DNA of 64,000 nt from Vulcanisaeta distributa JCM 11216 (GTDB lineage Archaea > Thermoproteota > Thermoprotei > Thermoproteales > Thermocladiaceae). A program made the position numbers and the translations under genes. The stretch lies in contig NZ_BBBI01000007.1 in NCBI RefSeq assembly GCF_001315985.1, positions 1 to 64,000 on the forward strand, given 5' to 3'. Shown here one piece after another: positions 53,523-63,424 of this stretch (within the stretch, counting starts at the first letter, position 1; each line of letters opens with the position of its first letter). The notes below the pieces were generated by a model. It saw only the letters and a list, made by a program, of their open reading frames with translations. It searched no databases and was not told the DNA's origin.

Positions 53523-54149
53523 TTACCTAGTTAGTATAGCCCTTGCAATATCAATTATTGGGTATAGTGTGTCGGAATTAACAACAATCCTCGCAGCATT
53601 AGCTACCTCCTCATTGACAGGGTTATAGGCTATGGAGTACCTAGCCCTCCTGAGCATTGGTAGGTCCATGTCACTATCACCAACGGCCATGATGTAGTCC
53701 CAATCTAGTCCCAACTCGTTAATTAACTCGTGAACAATATCCTTATTCTCGACATTTACCTTAACTGAGATTAATGAGCCATCCTCATTAAATATTAATT
53801 CATTGCTTATGAAGTAGTTCACGTAATCCCTAATGGGGGGGATACCCGTGTAGCTCAGGCCACCACTAACCGCTATTATCAACACGTTATTATCCTTAAG
53901 GAACTTCAGCAGTTCTAAGGCGCCTCTCCTCAGGGTTATGGGGACCTCAATCCAGGTCCTGGGCACGCCCATCCAGAGAAGGGCATCAACGAGCGCCCAA
54001 TCCCTATAATTAATGAGCCCTGCCTTATACGCCTCCCTATTTATCGAAGCCCAATCATCAGTACCGAGAACCTTATGTAGGTGCTGCCACGCTGACCTGA
54101 AGTACGTGAGGACCCCCCCATCAATGTCGAGGATTGCCGCCTTAATCAT
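53523..54149 (-). CDS. HAD-family phosphatase
   Basis: 208 residues, one frame. HAD motif I is ILDIDGGVLTYF, which should be DxDGVLT: the 7-C run near 54113-54119 inserts a Gly after DG. Motif II is IIAVSGGL, motif III region KDIVHELINEL, and motif IV GDSDMDLPML gives the Asp pair. A helical cap domain lies between residues 15 and 90. It resembles archaeal phosphoserine phosphatase and phosphoglycolate phosphatase; the exact substrate cannot be told. The ATG overlaps the next upstream gene's stop by one base. Confidence 0.8.
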   Translation of the reverse strand: MIKAAILDIDGGVLTYFRSAWQHLHKVLGTDDWASINREAYKAGLINYRDWALVDALLWMGVPRTWIEVPITLRRGALELLKFLKDNNVLIIAVSGGLSYTGIPPIRDYVNYFISNELIFNEDGSLISVKVNVENKDIVHELINELGLDWDYIMAVGDSDMDLPMLRRARYSIAYNPVNEEVANAARIVVNSDTLYPIIDIARAILTR

Positions 54150-54523
54150 TACTCATCACCAATGCCAACGTCCTTTATTAGTAGTCTAATCATTAGTAGT
54201 CTATTCCTGTGCTTAGCATGTGAGTTCTTTGCAGTGGCTGGCGCAGATAATTCCTTAATGAGTAGATGGTTCTTATTATTGTCCTTAGTTCTAATGAAGA
54301 GCTTATTATCGTTAAGGGCCTTCACGGTTATACCTTCCCTATTAATGCCTAGAACCTCAACCTTAGTGATCACATAATCATCTTCAACTTTAATTATGCA
54401 CTTAGGCTCCCTATACCCATCGTATTCGGATACCTCCCAATTACCCAAGCCATCCCTAATTACTATATCCATGATGTTCATTAAACCTTGCATAAAAGCG
54501 TTTTTAAAGGCATAATACGTCAT
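54149..54523 (-). CDS. Hypothetical protein with a possible small beta-sandwich domain
   Basis: 124 residues as drawn, but the first 15 (AFKNAFMQGLMNIM) may be untranslated; an ATG at about 54486 is an alternative. Strand-like repeats CIIKVEDDYVITKVEVLG, GITVKALNDNKLFIRTKDN resemble the alternating strands of Hsp20/CS-type folds, which is a weak guess. The tail is basic, KHRNRLLMIRLLIKD. It diverges from nnr and leads into the HAD gene. Confidence 0.45.
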   Translation of the reverse strand: MTYYAFKNAFMQGLMNIMDIVIRDGLGNWEVSEYDGYREPKCIIKVEDDYVITKVEVLGINREGITVKALNDNKLFIRTKDNNKNHLLIKELSAPATAKNSHAKHRNRLLMIRLLIKDVGIGDE

Positions 54524-54531
54524 TCCCGAGT

Positions 54532-56163
54532 ATGCCCATTGACTTCAGGGATTGGTCCTCAGGCGCAATAACGACGCTTGAGATGAGGGTCATTGATAGG
54601 AATGCCGTCTACATGGGCATTGATAGGCACATACTCATGGAGAACGCAGGTAGGTCTGTGGCAACGGTAGTCATTGAGAGGTACCCAAAGGCCAGGAGGA
54701 TACTCGTTGTTGCTGGGCTTGGTGATAATGGTGGTGATGGTATTGTGGCTGCTAGGTACCTACACTCATGGGGGGGTAGGGAGGTCAAGGTTGTTCTCCT
54801 GGGACGCATTAGTGATGCCAGGGAGGAATTGGTTGTGGATAACCTGGGTATTCTTAGGGGGGGGTTGAATGTTGAGATAATAGAGGCTCCAACACCCTAC
54901 GACTTACTCGCTCATCAGGAGGTCTTTCACCCATGGGCTGAGGTTATAATTGACGCAATCATAGGAACTGGGATTAGGGGGGGTGTTCTTAGGGAGCCGC
55001 AGGCAACGGCTATTGAGTTAATCAATAAGTCATCGGCGTATAAGGTAGCTGTTGACATACCCAGTGGGTTGGACCCCCCCGACACCGGCGAGGTTAGGGA
55101 TATCGCTGTTAAGGCCCACGTTACCGTAACAATGCACAGGCCTAAGGTTGGCTTGGTTAAGGAGGGTGTTTCCCAATATGTCGGTGATTTGGTGATTGCG
55201 GATATCGGGATTTCTGAGGAGATAGAGCACATCGTCGGTCCCGGCGACCTATACTACATGAGCTATGCCAGAAGGCCCGACTCTAAGAAGGGTGATAATG
55301 GGCGTGTATTATTCATTGGTGGTTCCAGGGAGTTCACGGGCGCCATTTACTTAGCGGCTAAGGCGGCACTTAGGACTGGGGGGGTCGACCTGTCAGTGGT
55401 TATGGCTCCCAGGGATGTGGCCAGGGACATAAGGGCTCACGATCCAAGCATAATAGCTATACCCCCCCTAGACGGTGATTACCTAATGCTTAGTCATGTG
55501 GATCAAATAATGGAGCAGGTTGGTAAGTCCCATGTAATAGCTATTGGGCCTGGGCTTGGGCTTAGGGAGGAGACTATGAGAGCAGTTGTTGAGTTGATCT
55601 CTAGGGCTGTTGATGTTGGTAAGAGGGTGGTCATTGATGCTGACGCCATTAAGGCAATTGGTGAGTTGAAGAGGCAGGACTTAATAACGAAGAATGTAAT
55701 TGTAACGCCGCACGCCGGCGAATTTAAGTGGTTGACAGGCGTGGATGTTACTAAGGAGGTTAACACCTGGTCGAGGGCCTTGATGGTGCGTGATGTGGTT
55801 AAATCATCACTGAGGGGCGGTGTTGTGTTGCTTAAGGGTAATGTTGACATAATAACCGATGGCGAGAGGTACAAGCTCAACTTCACGGGTAATCCGGGTA
55901 TGACTATTGGAGGCACTGGGGGGGATGTGTTGACTGGCGTTGTTTCGGCATTAATGGTTAAGGTCCAGGACCCACTTGAGGCAGCTGCAATTAGTGCCTT
56001 CGTGACGGGGCTCGCAGGTGATTTAGCAGTTAAAGATCTCGGCTATCACATATTACCAACTGACGTTATAGATAACATACCTAAGGTATTCAGGAGTTTG
56101 ATGAACATTGATGATATTGTTAGATCATCGATTCATCCACAGGCCTTAAAGCTAATTGGTTAG
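54532..56163 (+). CDS. nnr: Bifunctional NAD(P)H-hydrate repair enzyme Nnr, intact
   Basis: 543 residues. The N-terminal epimerase domain has MENAGRSVATVV, VVAGLGDNGGDGIVAARYLH, AIIGTGIRGG and VDIPSGLDPPDTGEV. The C-terminal ADP-dependent dehydratase domain has SKKGDNGRVLFIGGSREFTGA, IGPGLGLREET, VIDADAIKA, VTPHAGEFKWLTG and FTGNPGMTIGGTGGDVLTG with the catalytic Asp. Both domains are needed to repair damaged, hydrated NADH and NADPH. Seven-base runs add Gly or Pro but keep the frame. It starts right beside the divergent hypothetical gene. Confidence 0.95.
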   Translation: MPIDFRDWSSGAITTLEMRVIDRNAVYMGIDRHILMENAGRSVATVVIERYPKARRILVVAGLGDNGGDGIVAARYLHSWGGREVKVVLLGRISDAREELVVDNLGILRGGLNVEIIEAPTPYDLLAHQEVFHPWAEVIIDAIIGTGIRGGVLREPQATAIELINKSSAYKVAVDIPSGLDPPDTGEVRDIAVKAHVTVTMHRPKVGLVKEGVSQYVGDLVIADIGISEEIEHIVGPGDLYYMSYARRPDSKKGDNGRVLFIGGSREFTGAIYLAAKAALRTGGVDLSVVMAPRDVARDIRAHDPSIIAIPPLDGDYLMLSHVDQIMEQVGKSHVIAIGPGLGLREETMRAVVELISRAVDVGKRVVIDADAIKAIGELKRQDLITKNVIVTPHAGEFKWLTGVDVTKEVNTWSRALMVRDVVKSSLRGGVVLLKGNVDIITDGERYKLNFTGNPGMTIGGTGGDVLTGVVSALMVKVQDPLEAAAISAFVTGLAGDLAVKDLGYHILPTDVIDNIPKVFRSLMNIDDIVRSSIHPQALKLIG

Positions 56164-56259
56164 GCAATTAATTATCAGTAGCCTGGAAGATCATCAATTA
56201 CTGATCAGGGTCCACCATAGTCATCATTAACATTCAAAGGAACTATGAATTAATTAAGT

Positions 56260-56550
56260 TTATTCTAATGGCATGTGTACTATCCTCCTACTCCGTGTTG
56301 AATATCTACGCCCGCCTCTCTCGCGGGACCTCCTAATGTCTAAAGCTACGTCCAATGGATTATAGGTGATTGTTACGTTAACAACATCATCGTTTGCACA
56401 GGCAACAATATGCATTTTAGGGTTGTTAATTAATATTACCTCACAATTATAGTTCAAGCTATGATACTCATTGCCGTTATAATCACCTATTAATTGTTTC
56501 TTAAGTGCCATCCATAACGTTTTACTTATTACTATTGTTTCCCTAATCAT
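56260..56550 (-). CDS. Small hypothetical protein
   Basis: 96 residues, not recognised. It starts MIRETIVISKTLWMALKKQL, has a short strand pair around EVILINNPKMHIVACANDD and VVNVTITYNPLDVAL, and ends in an Arg-rich tail RRSRERGGRRYSTRSRRIVH. The basic tail suggests nucleic-acid contact. It lies alone between nnr and a membrane gene on the opposite strand. Confidence 0.45.
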   Translation of the reverse strand: MIRETIVISKTLWMALKKQLIGDYNGNEYHSLNYNCEVILINNPKMHIVACANDDVVNVTITYNPLDVALDIRRSRERGGRRYSTRSRRIVHMPLE

Positions 56551-56716
56551 TCTATTTAACTAATTCAACTCCAAATAAATAAAGGTTTCCTCACAGTAAT
56601 TCAAAAAACATGAATAGAGACTTGACTTTTATTTCCTCGATACAAACCGCGTTAAATACATCGTAGCCTGTAACGAATGCAATGCTTATTCCTAACTTAT
56701 AAAAGCAACGAGATGT

Positions 56717-57498
56717 ATGAGTAGCAAGTTAGTCAGTGGGAGGATTCATACGGACACTGGCGCATTATCACTATTAATAACTAATTATGCATTCTCCTTG
56801 ATTACCCTATTGTTGATCAATAAATACCACGTTAATATTATTAGATTAGTATTGACAACGGGTCTCGTTATATTAAATATCACAAGCCTTGTAAGAGCCC
56901 ACCTAGGCCTGATATCCAGGAGGGGGGGCTTAAGCGATTATTTACTGTTTCTAATAAACACGGCCCCCCTATTTGCTTCTCATCCCCCTACCTAGGTATT
57001 TGGGTAATAATACCCTTAATACCCCTGGCTTTATTTATGGCAGAGGTAATGCGTGGGAGAGGTAGGTCGGTAATGGCTAATGTGTCTGGGACTGCATTAA
57101 TAGCATCAACGTATCTTGCATGGTATACTCTCATGGGTGGTATTTTGATTAATCTATTTGTGGCTGTGTCGATAGTATGGGTTACCTACCATGCATTTTC
57201 TGCATTATATGTGGAGGGCAGGTTGCCGTTTAGGCGGGGGGGTGTTAAGCCGTACCACTCATCAATGCTTTGGTTTATAAGCTTACCTGCCCTAGCCTAT
57301 GGGCTGTACATCACTAGCGGTACACTGTCTCTGGCGGTATTGATTGAGCCATCGCTTAGGGCGTTAATTGCCATTAAAGAGGATAAGTTATCCATGGGTG
57401 ATTTAAGACGTAGGATTAGGGAAATTGGTATTGGCCTATTAATTGAGTCTTTGGTACTGGCCACCCTGGTCTTGATTCTTATTTATGCATTGGCGTGA
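56717..57498 (+). CDS. Multi-pass membrane protein, one frame break
   Basis: About 255 residues with around seven hydrophobic stretches: NYAFSLITLLLINKY, IIRLVLTTGLVILNITSLV, DYLLFLINTAPL, the join near 56990 to WVIIPLIPLALFMAEVM, GTALIASTYLAWYTLMGG, NLFVAVSIVWVTYHAF, WFISLPALAYGLYI and LLIESLVLATLVLILIYALA. The central loop has RFRRGGV-like RLPFRRGGVKPYHSS. No transporter or enzyme motif is clear. Runs near 56923, 56963 and 57237 sit in it; the 56963 run probably causes the break. Confidence 0.55.
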
Positions 57499-57722
57499 TC
57501 ATTAACGGGAAGTATTGTGTTCATGAATTCAGCTACCTTATATGCGGTATTTTGATGAATGTAATAATTGCTATGTGGGTGTAAGCTGTGTATTTCATGG
57601 ATACATTTCATAAACGGGATTGAGCCCTATGTTAGTACTAGAGTTAAATGGGTTTACTCAGTAGTTATGGTATTGTGACTTATAGAGAAATAGTTATAAG
57701 GACATAAGTAGTAATAGGTCTA

Positions 57723-59607
57723 ATGGTACCGAGTACTTCAGATGAGGTTGAACGGCTTTTCCGAAGTAAGATGAGTGATGAAATGTATCGAAGACTAATG
57801 AACATTAATAACCCTGAGCTTCACAAGTTCATAGCCTGGGCCGTAGACCTATGCAAGCCTGATTCCGTGTTTATAAACACAGGTAGTCCTGAAGATTTTG
57901 ATTACATTAGGAGAAAGGCAATAGAGACTGGTGAGGAGATAATGTTGAAAACCCCTGGTCATACCGTTCACTTTGATAGTCCTTACGACCAGGCCAGGGC
58001 CCGTGAGGACACGGCCATATTATTGCCTAATGGTCAGAAGCTTCCCTTCATAAGGACTAAGGACCGTGATGAGGGATTGAAAGAAATTTACTCACTACTT
58101 AACGGTATAATGAAGGGTAGGGAAATGCTCATTGGTTTCTACTCACTTGGGCCCAAGGGCTCGCCCTTCAGTATATTGGCTGTTCAAATAACGGATTCCT
58201 ACTACGTAATGCATAATGAGAACATACTATATAGGGCTGCCTATGACGAGTTCGTCAGGCAGGGTGAGAGGGCTAGGTTCCTCAAGTTCCTTCATTCACA
58301 GGGTGAGTTGAACGAGATGAAGCAGAGTAAGAACATTAAGCAGAGGAGGATTTACATAGACCTTCCTGGCGAGACTGTGTATTCAGTGAACACGCAATAC
58401 GGCGGTAACAGTATTGGTCTCAAGAAACTGGCCCTTAGGCTCACGATTAAGAGGGCCATGGAGGAGGGATGGCTTAGCGAGCACATGTTCCTGATAGGCG
58501 TTGAGGGGGCCAAATGGCAGGGTCACTTACTTCACCGGCGCATTTCCGTCATACTCAGGCAAGACGTCAACGGCAATGCTCGGTAGGTTAATCGGGGATG
58601 ACCTCGCATTCCTAAGGAATGTCAATGGCGAGGTTAGGGCGGTTAACCCAGAAATAGGCGTCTTCGGGATAATCGAGGGCATAAACCCAATCGATGATCC
58701 ATTAATATACGAAGTGCTGACAAAGCCCAATGAGATAATATTCTCGAACGTGCTAATTACCGAGGATGGCGAAATATACTGGAATGGGATGGGTAAGCCA
58801 GAGCCTGAGAAGGGCATTAACTACACGGGTAAGTGGTGGAGGGGGGGAAAAACCGATGAGAAGGGTAACCCAATACCACCATCACACCCCAACGCCAGAT
58901 TCACGGTATCACTAAAGGCATTTAAGAACCTGGACCCTGCCTATGACGATCCAAGCGGTGTTGTTGTTGGTGGAATAATATTTGGAGGTAGGGACCCTGA
59001 CACGCTTGTTCCCGTCTTTGAGTCCTTCAATTGGGAGCACGGCGTAGTCACGATAGCCGCATCCCTCGAGTCGGAGAGGACTGCGGCAGTAATCGGTAAG
59101 CCGGGCGAGAGGGAGTTTAACCCAATGGCCAACCTAGACTTCCTATCCGTGGACTTAGGCGTTTACATAACGAATTACCTGAAGTTTGGCGAGGGCCTTA
59201 CGAGACCTCCAAAGATATTCGGTGTTAATTACTTCCTTAGGGATGAGCAGGGCAGGTTCCTGAATAGTAAGGAGGATAAGAGGGTTTGGCTTCAGTGGAT
59301 GGAGAGGAGGGTTCATAACGAGCTTAACGCCATAACAACGCCCATAGGCTACATACCGAGGTATGAAGACCTAAAGGTCCTGTTCAGGGAGGTGCTCAAT
59401 AGGGATTATAGGCTTGAGGACTACACGAAGCAATTCGCGATAAGGGCTACGAAACTCCTCGAGAAGATAGACAGGATTTGGAAGATATACTCAGAAATAC
59501 CTACGACGCCGAGGAGGTTCTTCGAAGTACTTGAGGAGCAGAGACAGAGGCTGCTGGATGCCAGGAGTAAGTACGGTGACGTAATACCACCGCAGAGGTT
59601 TGAGTGA
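57723..59607 (+). CDS. pckG: GTP-type phosphoenolpyruvate carboxykinase, frame broken
   Basis: Converts oxaloacetate to PEP with GTP, for gluconeogenesis. Starts [21 protein letters not shown]. It has [53 protein letters not shown], then after a break near 58520 [18 protein letters not shown] (P-loop), [31 protein letters not shown] and RHEAD-type [13 protein letters not shown]. Length of about 628 residues is normal for the GTP-type enzyme. With pyk and enolase in the window, central carbon flow is well represented. Confidence 0.93.
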
Positions 59608-59616
59608 ATTTGGCAA

Positions 59617-60715
59617 TCAATCTTCCTTGTTCAAAATCATTAATTTATATTGAGAACCACTGAGTCTAATGGCAGTATCTATTATCTGTAACTCGCTCTT
59701 TGTGGCTAACGTCACCGCGCGGCCGCTCCTATCAAACCTTGCGGTTCTGCCTATTCTATGAATATATGTCTCCGGGTTACTTGGTACATCGAAATTAATT
59801 ATTAACCCCACATCAACTATGTCTAAACCCCTGGAGGCTAAGTCGGTAGCTACTAGGACTACGTCTCCATTCTCATCCCTAAACCTCCTTAGTACTCTCT
59901 CCCTCATGTACTGCTTCATGCCACCATGAAGCAACAATGCATGGTAATCCCGGGACAACTGCCTATACATCTATACGCCCTCTCCCTAGTATTTGCAAAG
60001 ACTATGGATTTACCCGCCAACTCCTTCGTCATGACTCCATACTTCTCCCTCCAAAAGCCATTAATCAAGTATACGACCTGGTCCACAAGCGGCAACTCAT
60101 ACTCGTGGTTACCCGTCCTTAGAAAGACAGGATTCCTCATAATACTACGTAACAATTCATAGATTTCCCTAGGCAGAGTCGCGGTGGCGGCATAAGTCTG
60201 CTTTCTATTATGCGCCAGGCTTGATATAACACGAACATCATCTATGAAGCCCATATCCAACATTCTATCCACTTCATCAATAACGAAGTAATTAACACGA
60301 CCCAAATCAATGTAGGACTTCCTCACTAGATCCAGTAATCGCCCAGCGTCGCCACAACAAGGGATGCGTCCCTTACAGAACTTATTTGGTCGTCATAAGG
60401 CACACCGCCATAAACAATGGCATGCTTAAACCCAAGGTACTTATTGAAGTAGGTAAATTGTGAAGCAACCTGAAGCGCTAATTCACGGGTTGGCACGATT
60501 ATTAGGGATTCCGTAACCTTACCAACCATGGAGTTCATTATGGGCAGTAGATAAGCCGCGGTCTTACCACTACCCGTTCGGGCCTGCATGGCAATATCAA
60601 CACCCTCTAAAGCCTTCGGTATGACTAAGCTCTGGATCTCTGTGGGTTTCTTAAATCCAACATCGGCCAGGGCCTTCCTAAGTTCCTCTCTTAGTTCGTC
60701 AAATACCTCGTTCAT
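59617..60715 (-). CDS. DEAD-box RNA helicase, frame broken
   Basis: ATG 60715. Motifs: GFKKPTEIQSLVIPKAL (Q motif), ARTGSGKTAAYLLP (I), VPTRELALQVA (Ia), YGGVPYDDQ, after a break near 60330 the DEVD form of motif II in FVIDEVDRMLDMGF, ATATLP in place of SAT for motif III, VFANTRERAYR (IV), then after another break near 59950 VATDLASRGLDIVDV (V) and HRIGRTARF (VI). Two Rec domains, about 365 residues. It probably unwinds short RNA duplexes in ribosome assembly or decay. The DEVD box is an accepted variant. Confidence 0.88.
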
Positions 60716-60844
60716 TCAGCACCAATAAACTGGGCATTAATAAAACGGAGCCTAAGCAAGCATTCCCTCCTAATTGCTGGAGATGGCTCTATGAATTGGT
60801 GCAGTAAATATTATTAGGTAGGTAATGAAATAATATTGGCATAA

Positions 60845-61206
60845 ATGGCGTCACGATGGTACGCAAGGGCTGAGCGATATAAGGCATTGAGTAAGGACAT
60901 GCTTAATAGGGGGGGTTCTACCCAGAGACATGCTTTTTTGCGCAGCAGGCTGTTGAATTTTACCTTAAGGGTAAGCTCATAGAGTTAACGGGCTCGAGAT
61001 TATATACGTATTCAATAGTCACGCTGTTAAATCAAGTGGTCTCAATACTTAATAGGCCCATTAACAATGATCTCATTAAGTGCGCTAAACTCCTCACTGA
61101 GCAGTACATAGGGTCTAGATACCCTGATGCCCGTATGATTGATTATGATAAGGATGATGCTGAGGATTGCCTCAGGTGCATGGAGATTGTGATGAATTAT
61201 GTTTAG
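60845..61206 (+). CDS. HEPN-domain toxin-like protein, frame broken
   Basis: About 120 residues. ATG 60845 gives ASRWYARAERYKALSKDML; a 7-G run near 60908-60914 shifts the frame, after which it continues YPETCFFAQQAVEFYLKGKL (the HEPN helix with the AQQA...E..KG core), SRLYTYSIVTLLNQV and the C-terminal YPDARMIDYDKDDAEDCLRCM. HEPN proteins in pairs with minimal nucleotidyltransferases are toxin-antitoxin modules; the nuclease Arg-x4-His is not clearly seen, so it may be a non-toxic or AMPylated partner. The stop overlaps the next gene's start. Confidence 0.75.
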
Positions 61207-61576
61207 GGAAATCCTCCTAAGAATGCATCGCGAAATCGAGGAGTGGATAAGAGAGCTATGTAGTGAGGGTTACACGGTCATATTATTTGGTTCGAGAGCA
61301 CGTGGCGAGGCTAGGATAGACAGTGACTGGGACCTGCTCATCATAGGCAATGAACCACCCACCGAGCCACCAAATGACCTAGCCCAGGTACATTACGCCA
61401 ACGCTCTAGCGGCTGAAAGGGAAATTGAGAACTTCAACACAATATTCCTCGACGCACTCTACGAAGGTAAGCTATTATGCGGTGACGCAGTGATGTTCAA
61501 TAAATTGAGAAATAAAGTCCTTAACGTGACCAGGGATTTCGTAAAGACGAAGGACGGATGGATAAGAATAAGGTAA
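61199..61576 (+). CDS. Minimal nucleotidyltransferase (MNT antitoxin-like)
   Basis: 125 residues, intact. The nucleotidyltransferase signature is VILFGSRARGEARIDSDWDLLI, i.e. GS-x3-G followed by two Asp in DSDWD. ATG 61199 overlaps the HEPN stop, so the two are coupled. In HEPN/MNT modules the nucleotidyltransferase acts as antitoxin, often by AMPylating the HEPN toxin. The C-terminal half is helical with EREIENFNTIFLDALYEGK. Confidence 0.85.
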   Translation: MFREILLRMHREIEEWIRELCSEGYTVILFGSRARGEARIDSDWDLLIIGNEPPTEPPNDLAQVHYANALAAEREIENFNTIFLDALYEGKLLCGDAVMFNKLRNKVLNVTRDFVKTKDGWIRIR

Positions 61577-61583
61577 TAGAAAC

Positions 61584-61616
61584 TGGCGGACTCAGTGGGA
61601 TTTGAATCCACGATCT
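61584..61616 (-). pseudogene. tRNA 3'-end fragment (T arm, acceptor strand and CCA)
   Basis: On the minus strand AGATC, then T arm GTGGATTCAAATCCCAC (61595-61611), acceptor strand TGAGTCC (61588-61594), G and an encoded CCA (61584-61587). The first T-stem pair next to the loop is A-C instead of G-C. No matching 5' half (GGACTCA) lies upstream within several hundred bases, and the low GC is unlike tRNA-Lys nearby. Likely an integration-site remnant, or a 3' half of a split tRNA as known in Caldivirga. Confidence 0.55.
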
Positions 61617-61838
61617 ATAGCTTATCGTAGAACTTATTTCATCATTACTTACAGGTTTACAAGTGGAAAAGAATTAGTATTCCTTAAGTGCGTCTATATA
61701 TCCTTTCATGCCTTAAGCTTTAATAATATAAAAGATTTCATGTTTATTTAGTGATTTTGTTTCATTAAATAATTCTATTTTTCTACTTAGAGTGTTTAAA
61801 TTATTAATAAAAGCTTTAGTCATGCTCTGAAATATTTT

Positions 61839-62255
61839 ATGCCATGTCTTAATCATAAGTCCTCACAGGGTCAGGTTAAAAAGCTTATTCGAGAATTTAG
61901 TATTGGTATGAGCCTTATTAAGGAATTAACGCGGGAGCCTACTATTGATTTAGTTAGGTTCATTATTGCGTATTATATTAAAAAATATAATAGGGGTGTT
62001 AAAGCAGAGGTACTTGTTAAGCTCTTATTCCTAGTTCTATATACGGATGAGAAGGGACTTATTGATTCACCAAGGGTGAGGTTGCCTGAGGAATTTAGGA
62101 TCTACTTAAAGGGCCCATTTGTACCAATTGATAGGTTACTTGGCGGTGAGTTAGAAATGTCTAAGTATGGTATTGCTAAGGTTGGTGATAGTTATTACAT
62201 TAACGTGAACGCCCTTGAGGATGCCTATAGGTCCCTTGAGAAGAGGGGGGGTTGA
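61839..62255 (+). CDS. Unrecognised first gene of a three-gene PIN operon
   Basis: 138 residues. Soluble and helical: VKKLIREFSIGMSLIKELTRE, then VLVKLLFLVLYTDEKGL and YLKGPFVPIDRLLGGEL, and a strand end KVGDSYYINVNALED. The block KLLFLV plus KGPFVPIDRLL loosely recalls the Panacea/SocA antitoxin domain, which I cannot confirm. The ATG at 61839 lies after an AT-rich gap with TTTAATAATA boxes. Its stop overlaps the next start (TTGA). It could be the antitoxin or sensor of the set. Confidence 0.5.
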   Translation: MPCLNHKSSQGQVKKLIREFSIGMSLIKELTREPTIDLVRFIIAYYIKKYNRGVKAEVLVKLLFLVLYTDEKGLIDSPRVRLPEEFRIYLKGPFVPIDRLLGGELEMSKYGIAKVGDSYYINVNALEDAYRSLEKRGG

Positions 62256-62491
62256 AAGATCTGGCAGATTACGCCATGAGGGTTGTTGATAAGTATGGTG
62301 CGTTGAGGGAGGAGGTCTTGATTAACCTAACTCTCGAAATACTAGGTATTAAGAACGAGGTTATCAAGGCAATGGCCTTTAACATGGACTTGGAATCCTT
62401 CATAAAAGCCATGAAGAAGCTCAGGGAGATACTAATGAGTAGGGAATATACTGACGAGGAGGAACTCTACCCAGACTTATTTAGTGGGTGA
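62252..62491 (+). CDS. Second gene of the PIN operon, small helical protein
   Basis: 79 residues from TTG 62252, which shares bases with the upstream stop. It is helical: KDLADYAMRVVDKYGALREE, VLINLTLEILGIKNEV, DLESFIKAMKKLREILMS, and an acidic tail EEELYPDLFSG. No motif. It may be an adaptor or antitoxin for the PIN gene that follows, whose GTG start overlaps its stop. The three genes share overlapping ends, implying fixed stoichiometry. Confidence 0.45.
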   Translation: MKDLADYAMRVVDKYGALREEVLINLTLEILGIKNEVIKAMAFNMDLESFIKAMKKLREILMSREYTDEEELYPDLFSG

Positions 62492-62495
62492 CTTC

Positions 62496-63179
62496 ATGGT
62501 ATTTAGGGCATTCCACGTTTTTGTCGACACTAGCGTGCTCGTTAAAATAATATACGCAATAACTCTATATCACAAAGTAAGCGTTTCAAAGAGACCACCA
62601 CGGATTCTTGGCATGCTTGAGAATGGGATCCTAACTATTTATACCGATAATGCTGTGATAAATGAGCTTAAAGACACAGCTCTACCTAACCTATTAAGCA
62701 ACGTCAATAGGACAGAGCATGGATGGCCCAATATAAAGCCTGACATAATGATACTGTACTGTATTGATGAATTGAATTATTTAGTAAGTAGAAACTATAT
62801 AAGGATTGCCGAGGAGGATAGGTCGTTAGAAAAACAAAGGAGGGCCTTAGGGAATAGGCCCACAAGGAGGGTTTGTTGGAGGGATGGTCTAATAGACGAT
62901 ATATTAAGTAGGGTCCCGCCTGAGATGGTTCCATTTGAGGATATTAGTATAATTAGCTCATTACTCTATGCCTATGACTTACTGGCCACAGTACCAAGAA
63001 GGGCATTATCCGGTATAACAAAGGGCAAGTTAGTATTTATTACTGACGACAATAAGCTTAAACAATTCGTAGAAACATACTTAACATGCAATAATTGTCC
63101 CTGCCGGGAGAAAATAATTACCTTAAGTTATAAGGACTTCAAAGATAAATTGCTAAAGTCCTTCCTAGGAGCACAATAA
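62496..63179 (+). CDS. PIN-like nuclease, third gene of the operon
   Basis: About 227 residues from ATG 62496 (an in-frame GTG at 62484 overlaps the upstream stop). PIN-type acidic sites: VFVDTSVLVKI (Asp), VINELKDTA (Glu), FEDISIISSLLYAYDL (Asp) and VFITDDNKLKQFVE (Asp pair). Longer than a VapC toxin (about 130 residues) by an inserted helical, basic segment around RSLEKQRRALGNRPTRRVCW. The cysteines NNCPCRE near the end are unusual. RNA cleavage is inferred from fold only. Confidence 0.6.
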   Translation: MVFRAFHVFVDTSVLVKIIYAITLYHKVSVSKRPPRILGMLENGILTIYTDNAVINELKDTALPNLLSNVNRTEHGWPNIKPDIMILYCIDELNYLVSRNYIRIAEEDRSLEKQRRALGNRPTRRVCWRDGLIDDILSRVPPEMVPFEDISIISSLLYAYDLLATVPRRALSGITKGKLVFITDDNKLKQFVETYLTCNNCPCREKIITLSYKDFKDKLLKSFLGAQ

Positions 63180-63424
63180 ATAGATACATAATAATTGAAA
63201 TATCAGGTCTAAAGCTCCTCATGTTCTGATGGCTGTAATATCTAATGAATGCTTTGCACCCAGCAGAAGAAGTTATTTTTAGGAAAAATGCGTTATGTTA
63301 CTTAAATCGTTAAGGTACAAAGCCTGCAATCAACGCATCATAAACCTAACATGGAGTTATCTACGAATTTCCAAACATGAGGAAAATAAGCAACAGTATA
63401 ATTAAGAGAGATTGTATATAAATT

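Noticed and set aside
61584-61700. Full intron-containing tRNA gene
   Set aside because: No 5' acceptor strand GGACTCA or D arm is found on the minus strand upstream of the T arm.
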